Below the pieces are notes generated by a model. It did not search any database and had not been told where the DNA came from. It saw only the letters and a list, made by a program, of their open reading frames with translations. From Aeromicrobium sp. CnD17-E (GTDB lineage Bacteria; Actinomycetota; Actinomycetes; Propionibacteriales; Nocardioidaceae), in the NCBI RefSeq assembly GCF_024124745.1, contig NZ_JAMXRU010000001.1, positions 62,001-126,000 of the forward strand: a DNA stretch of 64,000 nucleotides. The letters are read 5' to 3'. Position numbers and translations under genes: made by a program. Below, piece after piece: positions 20,439 through 28,997 of the stretch. Positions within the stretch are counted from its first letter, which is position 1; every line of letters starts with the position of its first letter.

Positions 20439-21470
20439 ATGACTGGGAACGCTCCTGACGCAACGTCGCTGACGAGTGCCTCGGCGACGCCGCGACGTTC
20501 CCCGAACGCCGGGAGCGGGCGCACCGCGTCGGGCCTCGCGTTCGCCCTGGTGTCGGCCTCCGCCTTCGGGCTCTCCGGGTCCCTGGCGCGCGGGCTGCTG
20601 GAGTCGGGCTGGAGCGCCGGTGCGGCCGCAGGGGTCCGCATGGGCGTGGCCGCGGCCGTCGTGGCCCTCCCGGCCGCCCTCGCGATGCGCGGCCGCTGGG
20701 GCCTGGTGCGCCGCGCCACGCCGATGGTGCTGCTCTACGGCCTGCTCGCCGTCGCCGGCGCGCAGCTCTGCTACTTCTACGCCGTGCAGACGTTGCAGGT
20801 CGGCGTGGCGCTGCTCATCGAGTACATGGCGCCCGTCGCCGTCGTGGTGTTCCTGTGGGTGGCCCGCGGGGAGCGCCCCGGACGGCTCACCGTCGCCGGC
20901 GCCGTCGTCGCGATGGCGGGTCTCGCGCTCGTGCTCGGCCTGCTGTCGGGTGTCTCGCTCGACGGGGTCGGGGTGCTGTGGGCCCTCGGCGCCACCATCG
21001 GTGCCGCGACCTACTTCCTGCTGTCGGCCGACGACCGGGTCGGGCTGCCGCCCGTCGCGCTCGCCGGCGGCGGGCTGCTCATCGGCAGCGCCGCCCTCGG
21101 TCTCGGTGGGCTGGTCGGCGTGCTGCCGATGACCGCGTCGACCGCCGACGCGACGCTGGGCGACGTCGCGCTCCCCTGGTGGCTGCTCGTCGGCCTGCTC
21201 GGCGTCGTGACCGCGGCGCTGGCCTACGTCACGGGCATCGCGGCGGGACGTCGGCTCGGGTCGCGCGTGGCGTCGTTCGTCGCCCTCTCGGAGGTGCTCA
21301 TGGCCGTGCTGTTCGCGTGGCTGCTGCTCGACGAGCTGCCGACCACGGCCCAGCTCCTCGGCGGCCTCCTCGTCCTGGCGGGCGTCGTGCTGGTGAAGGT
21401 CGGCGAGCCCCGGCACGTCGAGGAGCACGGAGCGACGTCACCCACGGTCGAGCCGCTGCCGCCGACCTGA
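20439..21470 (+). CDS. EamA/DMT-family exporter
   Basis: 343 residues with ten hydrophobic segments in two EamA halves, after a 30-residue polar N-terminus. The first half includes ALVSASAFGLSGSLARGLLE and the second VLWALGATIGAATYFLLSAD. DMT exporters of this class (RhtA/YdcZ-like) expel amino acids, nucleosides or other metabolites. Start is ATG 20439. The pairing with a divergent CGNR regulator recurs in actinobacteria and suggests that the regulator controls this exporter. The C-terminal 20 residues are polar (EEHGATSPTVEPLPPT). Confidence 0.88.
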   Translation: MTGNAPDATSLTSASATPRRSPNAGSGRTASGLAFALVSASAFGLSGSLARGLLESGWSAGAAAGVRMGVAAAVVALPAALAMRGRWGLVRRATPMVLLYGLLAVAGAQLCYFYAVQTLQVGVALLIEYMAPVAVVVFLWVARGERPGRLTVAGAVVAMAGLALVLGLLSGVSLDGVGVLWALGATIGAATYFLLSADDRVGLPPVALAGGGLLIGSAALGLGGLVGVLPMTASTADATLGDVALPWWLLVGLLGVVTAALAYVTGIAAGRRLGSRVASFVALSEVLMAVLFAWLLLDELPTTAQLLGGLLVLAGVVLVKVGEPRHVEEHGATSPTVEPLPPT

Positions 21471-21500
21471 GCCGCCCGCCCCACCCTCGCCGACCGTGCA

Positions 21501-21526
21501 GGTTTGCGTGGGGCCCCACGCAAACC
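21501..21526. terminator. Perfect 26-bp palindrome with GTGGGGCCCCAC core
   Basis: Arms of 13 bp are perfectly complementary with no loop. It lies between convergent genes (EamA ends 21470, cupin regulator ends 21604). A lone half (CCCCCACGCAAA) follows at 21533-21544. Confidence 0.65.
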
Positions 21527-21561
21527 GGCTCGCCCCCACGCAAAGATGCGCTGCATCTGCG

Positions 21562-21587
21562 CGTTCGGGTGGGGCCCCACGCAAACG
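21562..21587. terminator. 26-bp palindrome with GTGGGGCCCCAC core (second copy)
   Basis: Same core and outer half-site (CCCCACGCAAACG) as the copy at 21501, with two mismatches between its arms. It lies 17 bp from the 3' end of the minus-strand regulator gene. Confidence 0.6.
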
Positions 21588-21603
21588 TTCACACGAGGCG
21601 GGG

Positions 21604-22176
21604 TCAGGTGCGGACGTGCATCCGCTCGCCCTGGGGGCCGAAGATGGCGAGCACCTCGGTGGGGTGGGGGCCGGGGTTGCTCACCCAGTGCGGGGTGCGG
21701 GTGTCGAACTCGACCACCTCGCCGGGCCCGATCGTCAGGTCGCGCGAGCCCAGGACCAGGCGCACCTGCCCCGAGAGGACGTACATCCACTCGTAGCCGT
21801 CGTGGGTGCGCAGGCTCGGCTCGGCGTCCGCCTCCACCGGCATGACGATCTTGTACGACTGCAGCCCGCCCGGACGTCGCGTCAGCGGCACGAACGTGCG
21901 ACCGTGCCGCACCACCGGACGGGCCCGCACGCGGGGGTCGCCGGTCTCGGGCGCGTCGACGAGCTCGTCGAGTGCGACACCGTGCGCGGCAGCGAGCGGC
22001 AGCAGCAGCTCGAGGGTCGGCTTGCGCTGACCCGACTCCAGCCGCGACAGCGTGCTCACCGAGATGCCGGTCTGCTCCGCGACGTCGGCGAGGGTCGCGT
22101 CGCGCTCCAGGCGCAGCTGCCGCAGCCGGGGCCCGACGCCCGCCAGCACCTCGCCGAGGTCGGAGGGGGCGGTCAT
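21604..22176 (-). CDS. XRE-family regulator with C-terminal cupin domain
   Basis: 190 residues. The N-terminal helix-turn-helix (about 13-70) reads LRLERDATLADVAEQTGISVSTLSRLESGQRKP in style, a Cro/C1-type domain. The C-terminal cupin_2 barrel (about 105-185) includes HDGYEWMYVLSGQVRLVLG and GEVVEFDTRTPHWV. HipB/SutR-like proteins of this build repress on binding a small molecule in the cupin. ATG 22176 overlaps the stop of the preceding membrane gene (ATGA), making it the last gene of the type VII-like operon starting at 24740. It may autoregulate that operon or act elsewhere. Confidence 0.9.
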   Translation of the reverse strand: MTAPSDLGEVLAGVGPRLRQLRLERDATLADVAEQTGISVSTLSRLESGQRKPTLELLLPLAAAHGVALDELVDAPETGDPRVRARPVVRHGRTFVPLTRRPGGLQSYKIVMPVEADAEPSLRTHDGYEWMYVLSGQVRLVLGSRDLTIGPGEVVEFDTRTPHWVSNPGPHPTEVLAIFGPQGERMHVRT

Positions 22177-22982
22177 GCGCCGGGCTCCAGTCGACGCAGC
22201 GACGCCTCGGTGCCGAGCTCGGCGCGGTCCTTGCGCACCCGACGCCAGTGGTCGAGCGCGGCGATGAGGACGGCCGGGTCGCCGCTCAGGTGCGGGAACG
22301 AGATCGCCAGCGCCCTCTCGGCCTCCGGGATCGGTCGTGCCTGCTGCTCGCCGAACCCGGTCGGGGCGCGCAGCACCCGCACCTGGTCCGCCGTGCGTGC
22401 GTAGACGACGAGCGTACGACGCGGCTGCCGCAGCGCAACCACCTCGACGACGTCGTCCCACGCGATCTCGCGCTCGGAGCTCCAGGTGCGCAACCGGACG
22501 GTGTCGGGGGTGAGCACCAGGGCGCCCCGAGGGCGGCGACCTGCAAGCACGGCGACCACGGTCGGCACGGCGAGGACCAGCACGACCGCCGCACCGACGA
22601 GCCCGACCGACGGCCCCGTCGAGCCCGACCCCGCGACCGCCGAGAGGACCAGGAGGGCGCTGAAGAGCACGGCGGCCCCGGTGGTGCCCCACGCGAGGAA
22701 CCGCGCCAGGCGCGACTCCGGGAGCACGGTGGCGGCGTCGACGAGCGTCGACGCGTGGGCGCCTCGCGGCGTGGCGAGGAAGCGCAGCAGGTATCCGACC
22801 GCGAGGACGGCGGTCGCCGCCATGGCGGCACCGGCCAGGGCGAGGAGCAGGTCGCCACGGGTGAGCAGCAGCACCGACGCCGCGAGGAGGGCCGGCCCGA
22901 GCAGCACAGCGGCCGCACCCATGCCGAGCACCTGGCCCACCGGCGGTCTCGGCGACGACGGCCGCGCCTCCGCGCCGCTCAC
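22173..22982 (-). CDS. Membrane protein with C-terminal PH-like domain, unknown
   Basis: 269 residues. Four hydrophobic segments are visible, two around residues 17-65 (VLGMGAAAVLLGPALLAASV, LLLALAGAAMAATAVLAVGY) and two around 95-145 (GTTGAAVLFSALLVLSAVAG, VGLVGAAVVLVLAVPTVVAV). After RRPRGALVLTPDTVRLRTW a soluble beta-rich part resembles the PH-like domains found at membrane-protein ends. GTG 22982 overlaps the stop of the WXG-type gene (GTGA), and its stop overlaps the next start (ATGA). The tight coupling suggests a partner, receptor or immunity role for the secreted-type protein upstream; no family with known function is recognised. Confidence 0.7.
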   Translation of the reverse strand: MSGAEARPSSPRPPVGQVLGMGAAAVLLGPALLAASVLLLTRGDLLLALAGAAMAATAVLAVGYLLRFLATPRGAHASTLVDAATVLPESRLARFLAWGTTGAAVLFSALLVLSAVAGSGSTGPSVGLVGAAVVLVLAVPTVVAVLAGRRPRGALVLTPDTVRLRTWSSEREIAWDDVVEVVALRQPRRTLVVYARTADQVRVLRAPTGFGEQQARPIPEAERALAISFPHLSGDPAVLIAALDHWRRVRKDRAELGTEASLRRLEPGA

Positions 22983-24142
22983 CACGGGGTCACCGCGTCC
23001 CACACGTCGCTCGCCGTGTCCTTCACGCCCTCGCCGAAGTCGCGCAGACCCTCGTCGATCGCCTCGGTGACGTCCTCGGGGACCCAGTGGTCCCAGGCGT
23101 ACTCCGCCAGCATGCCGACGCCGACGGCCGCGACGGTGCCGACCGCGGCGACGGCCAGGACGGGAGCACCTGCCGTGACCGCGATGGCCCCGGCGGCGAT
23201 GCCGGCCCCCGTCGCGAGCACCTCGCTGGAGATGACCTGACCGGGCGAGTCGCCGTTGGCGATGTCGTTGCCCGCGAGGCCGACGGTGAGCAGCCCCCCG
23301 ACGATGGGGAGTCGCCGGGCGATCCGCTCCGACCCCTCGGCGAGCGCGTCCAGGCCCCGCGCGGCCTGACGGTTGCCGCGGACGTCCACGGCGTCGCCCG
23401 CCGCGCGTCGGGCGGGGTTGCCGGAGCGCTGCGCACGGCGCGCCTCGGCCGCCTCGCGACGCAGGCGTGCCGCCTCGCTGCCGTGATGGTTCGCCAGCTC
23501 CTCGAGCCGACCCTTGCGCAGGTCGATCGTGAAGAGCATGGCCGTGGCGGGCAGCTTCTGCAGCTGCTTGACGAGGTAGGACAGCAGAGTCGGGTCGTCG
23601 GCCGTCGCGATGTGGGTGAGGTTCGCGTCGATCCACTCATCGAGGGTGGTGCGCTCCTGCTCGACCTCCCCCAGCAGCCGGTTGTAGAGCTCGACCTTGT
23701 CGTTCGCCTGCTCGAACCGGTCGTTCTCCGCGTCCCACGCGGTGCGCTCCGCCTCCGTCGACCCGGCGGGCAGGTCGGCGGGACGTTGCGGCTCCGGCGG
23801 GGTCTGGATGACGGTGCCGGCCACGGTGAGCCCGCCCTCCGTGGCCTCGGCACGGCGATCGGCCATGTGCTCTTGGGCGTGCGTCAGCTTGACGGCGTAG
23901 GTGCGGAACTTCTCCGCCACGCGACCGAGGTGCTCCTCCTGCTCGTCACCGGCGTCGATCACCTGGCTCGCGACGTCACGGTAGGCCTCGGCGGCGGCTC
24001 CTTCCCAGTCGCGACCGGCGCGCTGCCGGGCCGAGGTGCCCCGCTCGCCCGCCTCGCCGACCTTCGCGCGCAGGGTGTCCGAGACCCACGTGGCGGCGGC
24101 ACGGACCGCCGCCGGGTCCCCCTCCAGCTTCGTCTCGATCAT
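22979..24142 (-). CDS. Putative T7SS-secreted protein with WXG-like N-terminal domain
   Basis: 387 residues. The N-terminal 100 residues resemble the T7SS-signal/WXG-like helical hairpin: EGDPAAVRAAATWVSDTL, then the turn motif RDWEGAAAEAYRDVA (W-x-G at about 49-51). A long charged helical part follows, rich in DKVELYNRLLGEVEQERTTL-type coiled coil. The C-terminal quarter is a glycine/alanine-rich hydrophobic region (about 280-345, including GAGIAAGAIAVTAGAPVLAV), then an acidic amphipathic end EAIDEGLRDFGEGVKDTASD. No catalytic toxin motif is seen. It overlaps its neighbours on both sides by four bases. A membrane-inserting effector is possible but unproven. Confidence 0.72.
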   Translation of the reverse strand: MIETKLEGDPAAVRAAATWVSDTLRAKVGEAGERGTSARQRAGRDWEGAAAEAYRDVASQVIDAGDEQEEHLGRVAEKFRTYAVKLTHAQEHMADRRAEATEGGLTVAGTVIQTPPEPQRPADLPAGSTEAERTAWDAENDRFEQANDKVELYNRLLGEVEQERTTLDEWIDANLTHIATADDPTLLSYLVKQLQKLPATAMLFTIDLRKGRLEELANHHGSEAARLRREAAEARRAQRSGNPARRAAGDAVDVRGNRQAARGLDALAEGSERIARRLPIVGGLLTVGLAGNDIANGDSPGQVISSEVLATGAGIAAGAIAVTAGAPVLAVAAVGTVAAVGVGMLAEYAWDHWVPEDVTEAIDEGLRDFGEGVKDTASDVWDAVTPW

Positions 24143-24447
24143 CGTCCGCCCTCGTCGGCAGGGAGCCCGCGCGTGACCTGGTCGAAGGCGTCGCGGATGG
24201 ATTCGTCGGTGGCGTCGTACTGGTCGACGACCTGGCCCATCACGGTCGCGACGGCCCGGTGGACGGCCGCGAGGTCGCTCGCCTCGGACATGACGTTCGA
24301 CAGGATCGCCGAGATCGCCGAGGACCCGGGACCGGCGTCGACGGTGCCGGGCGCCGACTCCCCCGTACCCTCGATCAGCTCGGCTCCCTCGAGGTGGAGG
24401 TCGCGGATCGCCTCGCCGGCACCGGGCTCGATCCGCAGGTCGCTCAC
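24139..24447 (-). CDS. Small ESX/WXG100-like protein
   Basis: 102 residues, predicted mostly helical. Two helices (about 40-70 and 75-95: SSAISAILSNVMSEASDLAA and VMGQVVDQYDATDESIRDAF) flank a short turn, and the size fits the WXG100/ESX class, although no W-x-G is present. The N-terminal third is polar (LRIEPGAGEAIRDLHLEGAE). GTG 24447 follows a GGAGG ribosome site and overlaps the stop of the upstream SAV_915-like gene; its own stop overlaps the T7SS-type gene. The coupling suggests a heterodimer partner or chaperone for that protein. Confidence 0.65.
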   Translation of the reverse strand: MSDLRIEPGAGEAIRDLHLEGAELIEGTGESAPGTVDAGPGSSAISAILSNVMSEASDLAAVHRAVATVMGQVVDQYDATDESIRDAFDQVTRGLPADEGGR

Positions 24448-24740
24448 AAGGAACCTCCGGTGTGCCGGACCTCGGCGGGCAGCTCCTGATCGAGCAGCAC
24501 GACGTCGTAACGCGCTTGCTCACGCAGGGTGGAGAGGTGGCCGGTCTCCATCAGCGTCCAGGGCTGGTGGTCCCCGCAGCAGCGCGCCAAGCGGTCGAGC
24601 GCGGTGTATGCGAGGAGGGCGAGCCGACCGTCCTCGAGGGTGCGGAGCTCGACCTGCGGGGACTCGCCCGGGATGGTCGGACGGCAAGGCAGGTACAGCA
24701 CCGGCGGAATCTGCCGGCGTCCATCTGGCTGGTCGGTCAT
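24444..24740 (-). CDS. SAV_915-like small protein
   Basis: 98 residues. The pattern PPVLYLPCRPTIPG followed by LRTLEDGRLALLAYTALDRLARCCGDHQPW resembles the SAV_915/SseB-N-like small proteins seen beside type VII-linked genes in streptomycetes. It is soluble and mixed alpha/beta with a Cys pair (RCC). ATG 24740 is the first start of the operon and leads into four overlapping genes. Function unknown; a role in regulation or chaperoning of the ESX-type partner is a guess from context. Confidence 0.6.
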   Translation of the reverse strand: MTDQPDGRRQIPPVLYLPCRPTIPGESPQVELRTLEDGRLALLAYTALDRLARCCGDHQPWTLMETGHLSTLREQARYDVVLLDQELPAEVRHTGGSL

Positions 24741-24824
24741 GTCTTCCCCCCAGGGTGTGGCCGCTCACGCAGCACCGAAGTCGTGAACCCATCGTGCCAG
24801 ACGCTGCAGCGCCCCGAGGTTGCC

Positions 24825-24840
24825 AGAACAGCAAAGTTCT
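24825..24840. promoter_or_regulatory. Inverted repeat AGAAC-N6-GTTCT in divergent promoter
   Basis: Perfect 5-bp arms AGAAC and GTTCT lie in the 136-bp region between the type VII-like operon (24740) and the oxidoreductase-methyltransferase gene (24877). The surrounding bases are unusually AT-rich for the window. It may be an operator, but no regulator is identified. Confidence 0.35.
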
Positions 24841-24876
24841 TTGTCGTCTGAACGCCACGGAGCGCATGCTCGACCC

Positions 24877-26457
24877 ATGAGCACGAACATCGAGGTTCCC
24901 CGTTCCTCCGGCACCCCCGTCGACGTCGTCGTGGTAGGAGGAGGCGCCGCCGGGCTGAGCACCGCGCTGGTGCTCGCCCGCTCCCGCCGGTCCGTCGTGG
25001 TGGTCGACGCCGGCGAGCAGCGCAACGCGCCCGCGGACCACATGCACAACTACCTCGGGCGCGAGGGCACGCCGCCGCTCGAGCTCGCGCGGCTCGGTCG
25101 CGAGGAGGTCGAGTCGTACGGCGCGACGGTCGTCGCCGGTCGGGTCGTCGCCGCGGAGGCGCTGCCCGGCGACGTGCCGACCTTCGCCGTGGCGCTCGAC
25201 GACGGCAGCCGCTTCACCGCGCGTCGTGTCGTGCTCGCGACCGGCGTCGTCGACGAGCTGCCCGACGTGCCGGGTCTCGCCGCACGCTGGGGCAAGGACG
25301 TCCTGCACTGTCCCTACTGCCACGGGTGGGAGGTGCGCGACCAGCGGGTAGGCGTGCTGCTGACCAGCCCCATGGGCCTGCACCAGGCCGGCCTGTTCGG
25401 GCAGCTGACCGAACATCCCACGGTGCTCGCGCACGACATTGAGCTCGGGCACGGCGAGCGCGAGCCGCTGCGCGCACGCGGTCAGGCGATCGTGGACGGA
25501 CGCGTCGCCGAGGTGCTGGTCGACGACGACCGGCTCGTGGGCGTGCGCCTGGCCGACGGCACCACCGTCGAGCTCGACGCCCTCGCCGTGCAGTCGTTCC
25601 CCCGCGCCCGCACCGAGGTCGCCGACCTGCTCGGCGTGCCGACCCGGCCGATGGAGATGCACGGCACCACCCTCGCCGTCGGGCTCGTGGCCGACGCGAA
25701 CGGCGTGACGCCGGTGCCCGGCGTGCTGGCGGTCGGCAACGCGTCGGCGCCCATGGCCACGGTGGCGGCGGCGGCCGCCTCGGGGGTGCAGGCCGGGGCG
25801 CTCCTCAACGCGGGCCTGGTGGAGGAGGACACGCAGGCCGCGGTCGAGCGGGCGCGCGAGGCGATGCGCGAGCCGGAGGCCTGGGAGGAGCGCTACGGCT
25901 CCCCGTCGGCCGTCTGGAGCGGTCGGGTCAACCCGCAGGTGCCGGCGAAGGCGGAGGGGCTGGAGCCGGGTCGCGCGATCGACGTCGGCTGCGGCGAGGG
26001 CGGCGACGTCATCTGGCTCGCGCAGCACGGCTGGGAGGTCACCGGCATGGACTTCTCGCCCGCCGGACTGGAGCGCGCGCGGCAGCACGCGCACGACGCC
26101 GGGGTGGGCGAGCAGACGTCGTTCCGCGTCGGCGACGTCCGCACCTGGGAGCCGGGCGACGAGCGGTGGGACCTCGTCACGGCGCACTACCTGCACCTGC
26201 CGCCGGAGCCGATGCTCGACGTCGTGCGCCGGCTCGCGTCGGCCGTGGCACCCGGCGGCACGCTGCTCGTCGTCGGGCACCACCCGGGCGACGTCCCGGC
26301 GGGCGTCAGGGCACGCGACGACCTCTTCGAGCCCGAGGCGCTGCTGCCGGCGCTCGACGAGACGTGGGACGCACGCGCCGAGGTCGTCGAGCGCACCCAC
26401 ACCGGCATGGGCGCCCACGTCGTGCGCGACAGCATCCTCGTCGCCACCCGCCGCTGA
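24877..26457 (+). CDS. Thioredoxin-reductase-like flavoprotein fused to SAM methyltransferase
   Basis: 526 residues, two enzymes in one chain. Residues 1-320 are a low-Mr thioredoxin-reductase-like FAD oxidoreductase: DVVVVGGGAAGLS (FAD, about 16-28), the redox pair CPYC (Cys145/Cys148) in HCPYCHGWEVRD, and the C-terminal GVLAVGNASAPM. Residues about 340-526 are a class I methyltransferase with motif I IDVGCGEGGD (about 368). ATG 24877 is preferred over a TTG at 24820 that would overlap the inverted repeat. Such fusions exist in actinobacteria; substrates are unknown. The chemistry pairs dithiol oxidation with thiol methylation in fungal gliotoxin metabolism, a possible analogy. Confidence 0.9.
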   Translation: MSTNIEVPRSSGTPVDVVVVGGGAAGLSTALVLARSRRSVVVVDAGEQRNAPADHMHNYLGREGTPPLELARLGREEVESYGATVVAGRVVAAEALPGDVPTFAVALDDGSRFTARRVVLATGVVDELPDVPGLAARWGKDVLHCPYCHGWEVRDQRVGVLLTSPMGLHQAGLFGQLTEHPTVLAHDIELGHGEREPLRARGQAIVDGRVAEVLVDDDRLVGVRLADGTTVELDALAVQSFPRARTEVADLLGVPTRPMEMHGTTLAVGLVADANGVTPVPGVLAVGNASAPMATVAAAAASGVQAGALLNAGLVEEDTQAAVERAREAMREPEAWEERYGSPSAVWSGRVNPQVPAKAEGLEPGRAIDVGCGEGGDVIWLAQHGWEVTGMDFSPAGLERARQHAHDAGVGEQTSFRVGDVRTWEPGDERWDLVTAHYLHLPPEPMLDVVRRLASAVAPGGTLLVVGHHPGDVPAGVRARDDLFEPEALLPALDETWDARAEVVERTHTGMGAHVVRDSILVATRR

Positions 26458-26486
26458 GTCCTTCCCCTCCCGCTCCCCCACCTCCC

Positions 26487-26545
26487 CTGAGCGTGACGTT
26501 CGCGGGCCGGAAACCTCGTTCTCGGCCCGCAAACGTCACACTCAG
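26487..26545. terminator. 23-bp-arm inverted repeat terminator between convergent genes
   Basis: Arms beginning CTGAGCGTGACGTT and ending ACGTCACACTCAG pair over 23 bp with two mismatches and enclose a 13-nt loop. The flanking genes (ending at 26457 and 26574) converge on it. It is of a different sequence family from the GTGGGGCCCCAC palindromes. Confidence 0.7.
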
Positions 26546-26573
26546 CGGAAGGGTGCAGGCGGGGGGGGTGGGG

Positions 26574-27998
26574 TCAGAGGCGGCGGAGGGCGGTCTCGGC
26601 GGCGTTGAAGCCGCCCATGCCGTGCACGCCGCCGCCGGGCGGGGTGGCGGCGGAGCAGAGGTACACGCCCTCGACGCCGAGCGAGTAGGGATCGAGCGTC
26701 GGACGGGGGCGCAGCGGGATCTGACGCCACGTGTTCGCGCCGGTGCCGATGTCGCCGCCGACGTAGTTCGGGTTGTACGCCTCCAGCTGCGCCGTGCCCT
26801 TCGAGACCACCTGCACGATCCGGTCCTGGAAGCCGGGCGCGAAGCGCTCGACCTGGCCGATGATCTGCTCGGTCGCGTCCCCGGGCCACGCGTGCGGGAC
26901 GTGAGCGTAGGCCCAGACCGGGTGCACGTCGCCCTGCGAACGGCTCGGGTCCGCGACGTACTGCTGGCCCAGCAGCACGAACGGACGCTCGGGCATCGTG
27001 CCGCGCGCCGTGCGACCCTCGGCCTCGACGACCTCCGACGCGTCGCCCGCGACGTGGACGGTGCCGGCACGACGCACGTCGTCGTTCGTCCACGGGATGC
27101 CGCCCTCGACCGCGAGGTCGATCTTGAACGCCGCCGGCCCGTACCGGTACGCACGCAGCGCACGCGCGACGATCGACGGCATCGCGTCGCCCACGATGCC
27201 GAGGGCACCGCGCGGCGAGGTGTCGAGCATGACGACGTCGGGACGCGCACCGGTGCGGTCGGCCAGCTGGTCGAGGCTCGTCACCTGCACGCCGGTGCGC
27301 ACGGTGCCGCCGAGCTCCTCCAGCAGCGACACGAGGGCGTCCGCGATGGCCTGCGACCCGCCCTCGGCGACCGGCCAGCCGTACCGGTGGCCCGCGGCGG
27401 TCAGCATGAGACCGACGGAGGCGCTCAGCGGGGTGTCGAGGCGGCCGAACACGTGCGCGGCGACCCCCATGAACAGCGCCCGCGCCGGCTCGTCGTCGAA
27501 ACGGCGGGCGAGCAACGTGGCGGGGAGGGCCGCGTTGAGCCCGAACCGACCGAGCGCCAGAGGGTGGGACGGCACGTGGACGACGGGGCGCAGGACGTCG
27601 GCGAGCAGGTCGTCGAACCCGTCGCTGAGCGGCTCGAACAGCCGACGCCACCTGCGCGCGTCGACGCCGAGCGACGCGGCCGTGCGGTCCATGTCGCGGC
27701 TGACGACCCCGGCACGGCCGTCGTCGAGCGGGTGGGCGAGGTCGATCTCGGGCCAGAGCCAGCGCAGCCCGTGCCGCTCGAGGTCGAGCGAGCCGAGGAA
27801 CGGCGAGGCGACGCCCATCGGGTGGAAGGCGGAGCACTCGTCGTGCAGGAGGCCGGGCACCGTCAGCTCCGACGTGCGCGTGCCGCCTCCGACCCGGTCC
27901 GAGCGCTCCAGCACGGTGACGTCGAGACCCTCCTGCGCGAGTCGTACCGCCGCCGCCAGACCGTTCGGACCGCTGCCCACCACCACTGCCGACGTCAT
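26574..27998 (-). CDS. Phytoene-desaturase-related NAD(P)/FAD oxidoreductase
   Basis: 474 residues of the FAD-dependent amine-oxidase/phytoene-desaturase superfamily. The dinucleotide fold is at the start (VVVGSGPNGLAAAVRLA, then VLERSDRVGGGTRTSEL), and the C-terminal FAD motif is GVYLCSAATPPGGGVHGMGGFNAA. This matches the clade of conserved hypothetical oxidoreductases (PYROXD2-like) rather than true carotenoid enzymes; no crt genes are nearby. ATG 27998 starts it, 40 bp after the HMG-CoA lyase stop on the same strand, so it may be the last gene of the leucine operon. Substrate unknown. Confidence 0.87.
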   Translation of the reverse strand: MTSAVVVGSGPNGLAAAVRLAQEGLDVTVLERSDRVGGGTRTSELTVPGLLHDECSAFHPMGVASPFLGSLDLERHGLRWLWPEIDLAHPLDDGRAGVVSRDMDRTAASLGVDARRWRRLFEPLSDGFDDLLADVLRPVVHVPSHPLALGRFGLNAALPATLLARRFDDEPARALFMGVAAHVFGRLDTPLSASVGLMLTAAGHRYGWPVAEGGSQAIADALVSLLEELGGTVRTGVQVTSLDQLADRTGARPDVVMLDTSPRGALGIVGDAMPSIVARALRAYRYGPAAFKIDLAVEGGIPWTNDDVRRAGTVHVAGDASEVVEAEGRTARGTMPERPFVLLGQQYVADPSRSQGDVHPVWAYAHVPHAWPGDATEQIIGQVERFAPGFQDRIVQVVSKGTAQLEAYNPNYVGGDIGTGANTWRQIPLRPRPTLDPYSLGVEGVYLCSAATPPGGGVHGMGGFNAAETALRRL

Positions 27999-28038
27999 GG
28001 CCTCATCCTCGCACCGGGCGGACGATGCAGCGCGTCGC

Positions 28039-28997
28039 TCAGGTGCCCAGCGCCCGCACCACGGCGCTCGCGGGCGCCTTGCCGAGCTGCTCGGCCATCC
28101 ACGTGCTGGTGGCGACGAGCGCGTCGAGGTCGACCCCGTGCTCGATCCCGAGCCCGGTGAGGAACCACACGAGGTCCTCCGTGGCCAGGTTGCCGGTCGC
28201 GCTCCTCGCGTACGGGCAGCCGCCGAGCCCGCCCGCCGACGCGTCGAACGTCGTGACCCCCGCCTGCAGCCCCGCGTGGACGTTGGCGAGGGCCTGTCCG
28301 TAGGTGTCGTGGAAGTGCAGCGCCAACCGCTCCGGACCGACGCCGGCCGCACCGAAGCGGCGCACGAGGTCGCCGACCTGGCCGGCGGTCCCGACGCCGA
28401 TGGTGTCGCCGAGCGACAGCTGGGTCGCGCCGAGCTCGAGCAGCGCGCACCCGACCCGCACCACGGCGCCGGGGTCGACGGGACCCTCCCACGGGTCGCC
28501 GAAGCACATCGACACGTAGGCGCGGACGTCGGCGCCGGCGTCGAGCGCGCGTCGCACGACGGGCGCGAACATCGTCATCTGGTCGGCGACGGTGCTGTTG
28601 AGGTTCTTCTCGGCGAAGGTCTCGGTGGCGCTGGCGAAGACGGCCACGTGGGCGCAGCCGGCCTCGAGCGCACGGTCGAGGCCGCGCTCGTTGGGCACGA
28701 GGACGGGGTGCGGGAACGTGGGACCCTCGCGCAGCTCCTCGACGAGGTCGGCGGCGTCGGCCAGCTGCGGCACCCACCGCGGGTGCACGAAGCTCGTGGC
28801 CTCGACGACGGGCAGGCCTGCGGAGACCAGCCGGCGGACGAACGCGGCCTTCACCTCGAGCGGGACGACCGACGTCTCGTTCTGCAGGCCGTCGCGGGGG
28901 CCGACCTCGTAGATGGTCACGCGGGCCGGCAGCCCGGGCTCGGCCACACGCACGGGCAGGGCTCCGGGGCCCGCGGCGGTCGACGTCCCCGGGGCCG

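Noticed and set aside
24820-24876. TTG start for the flavoprotein-methyltransferase fusion
   Set aside because: It would translate the inverted repeat at 24825-24840 and adds a non-homologous leader.
26574-27998. Carotenoid biosynthesis gene
   Set aside because: The sequence fits the general phytoene-desaturase superfamily, but no other crt gene is near; the oxidoreductase is better left without a carotenoid role.
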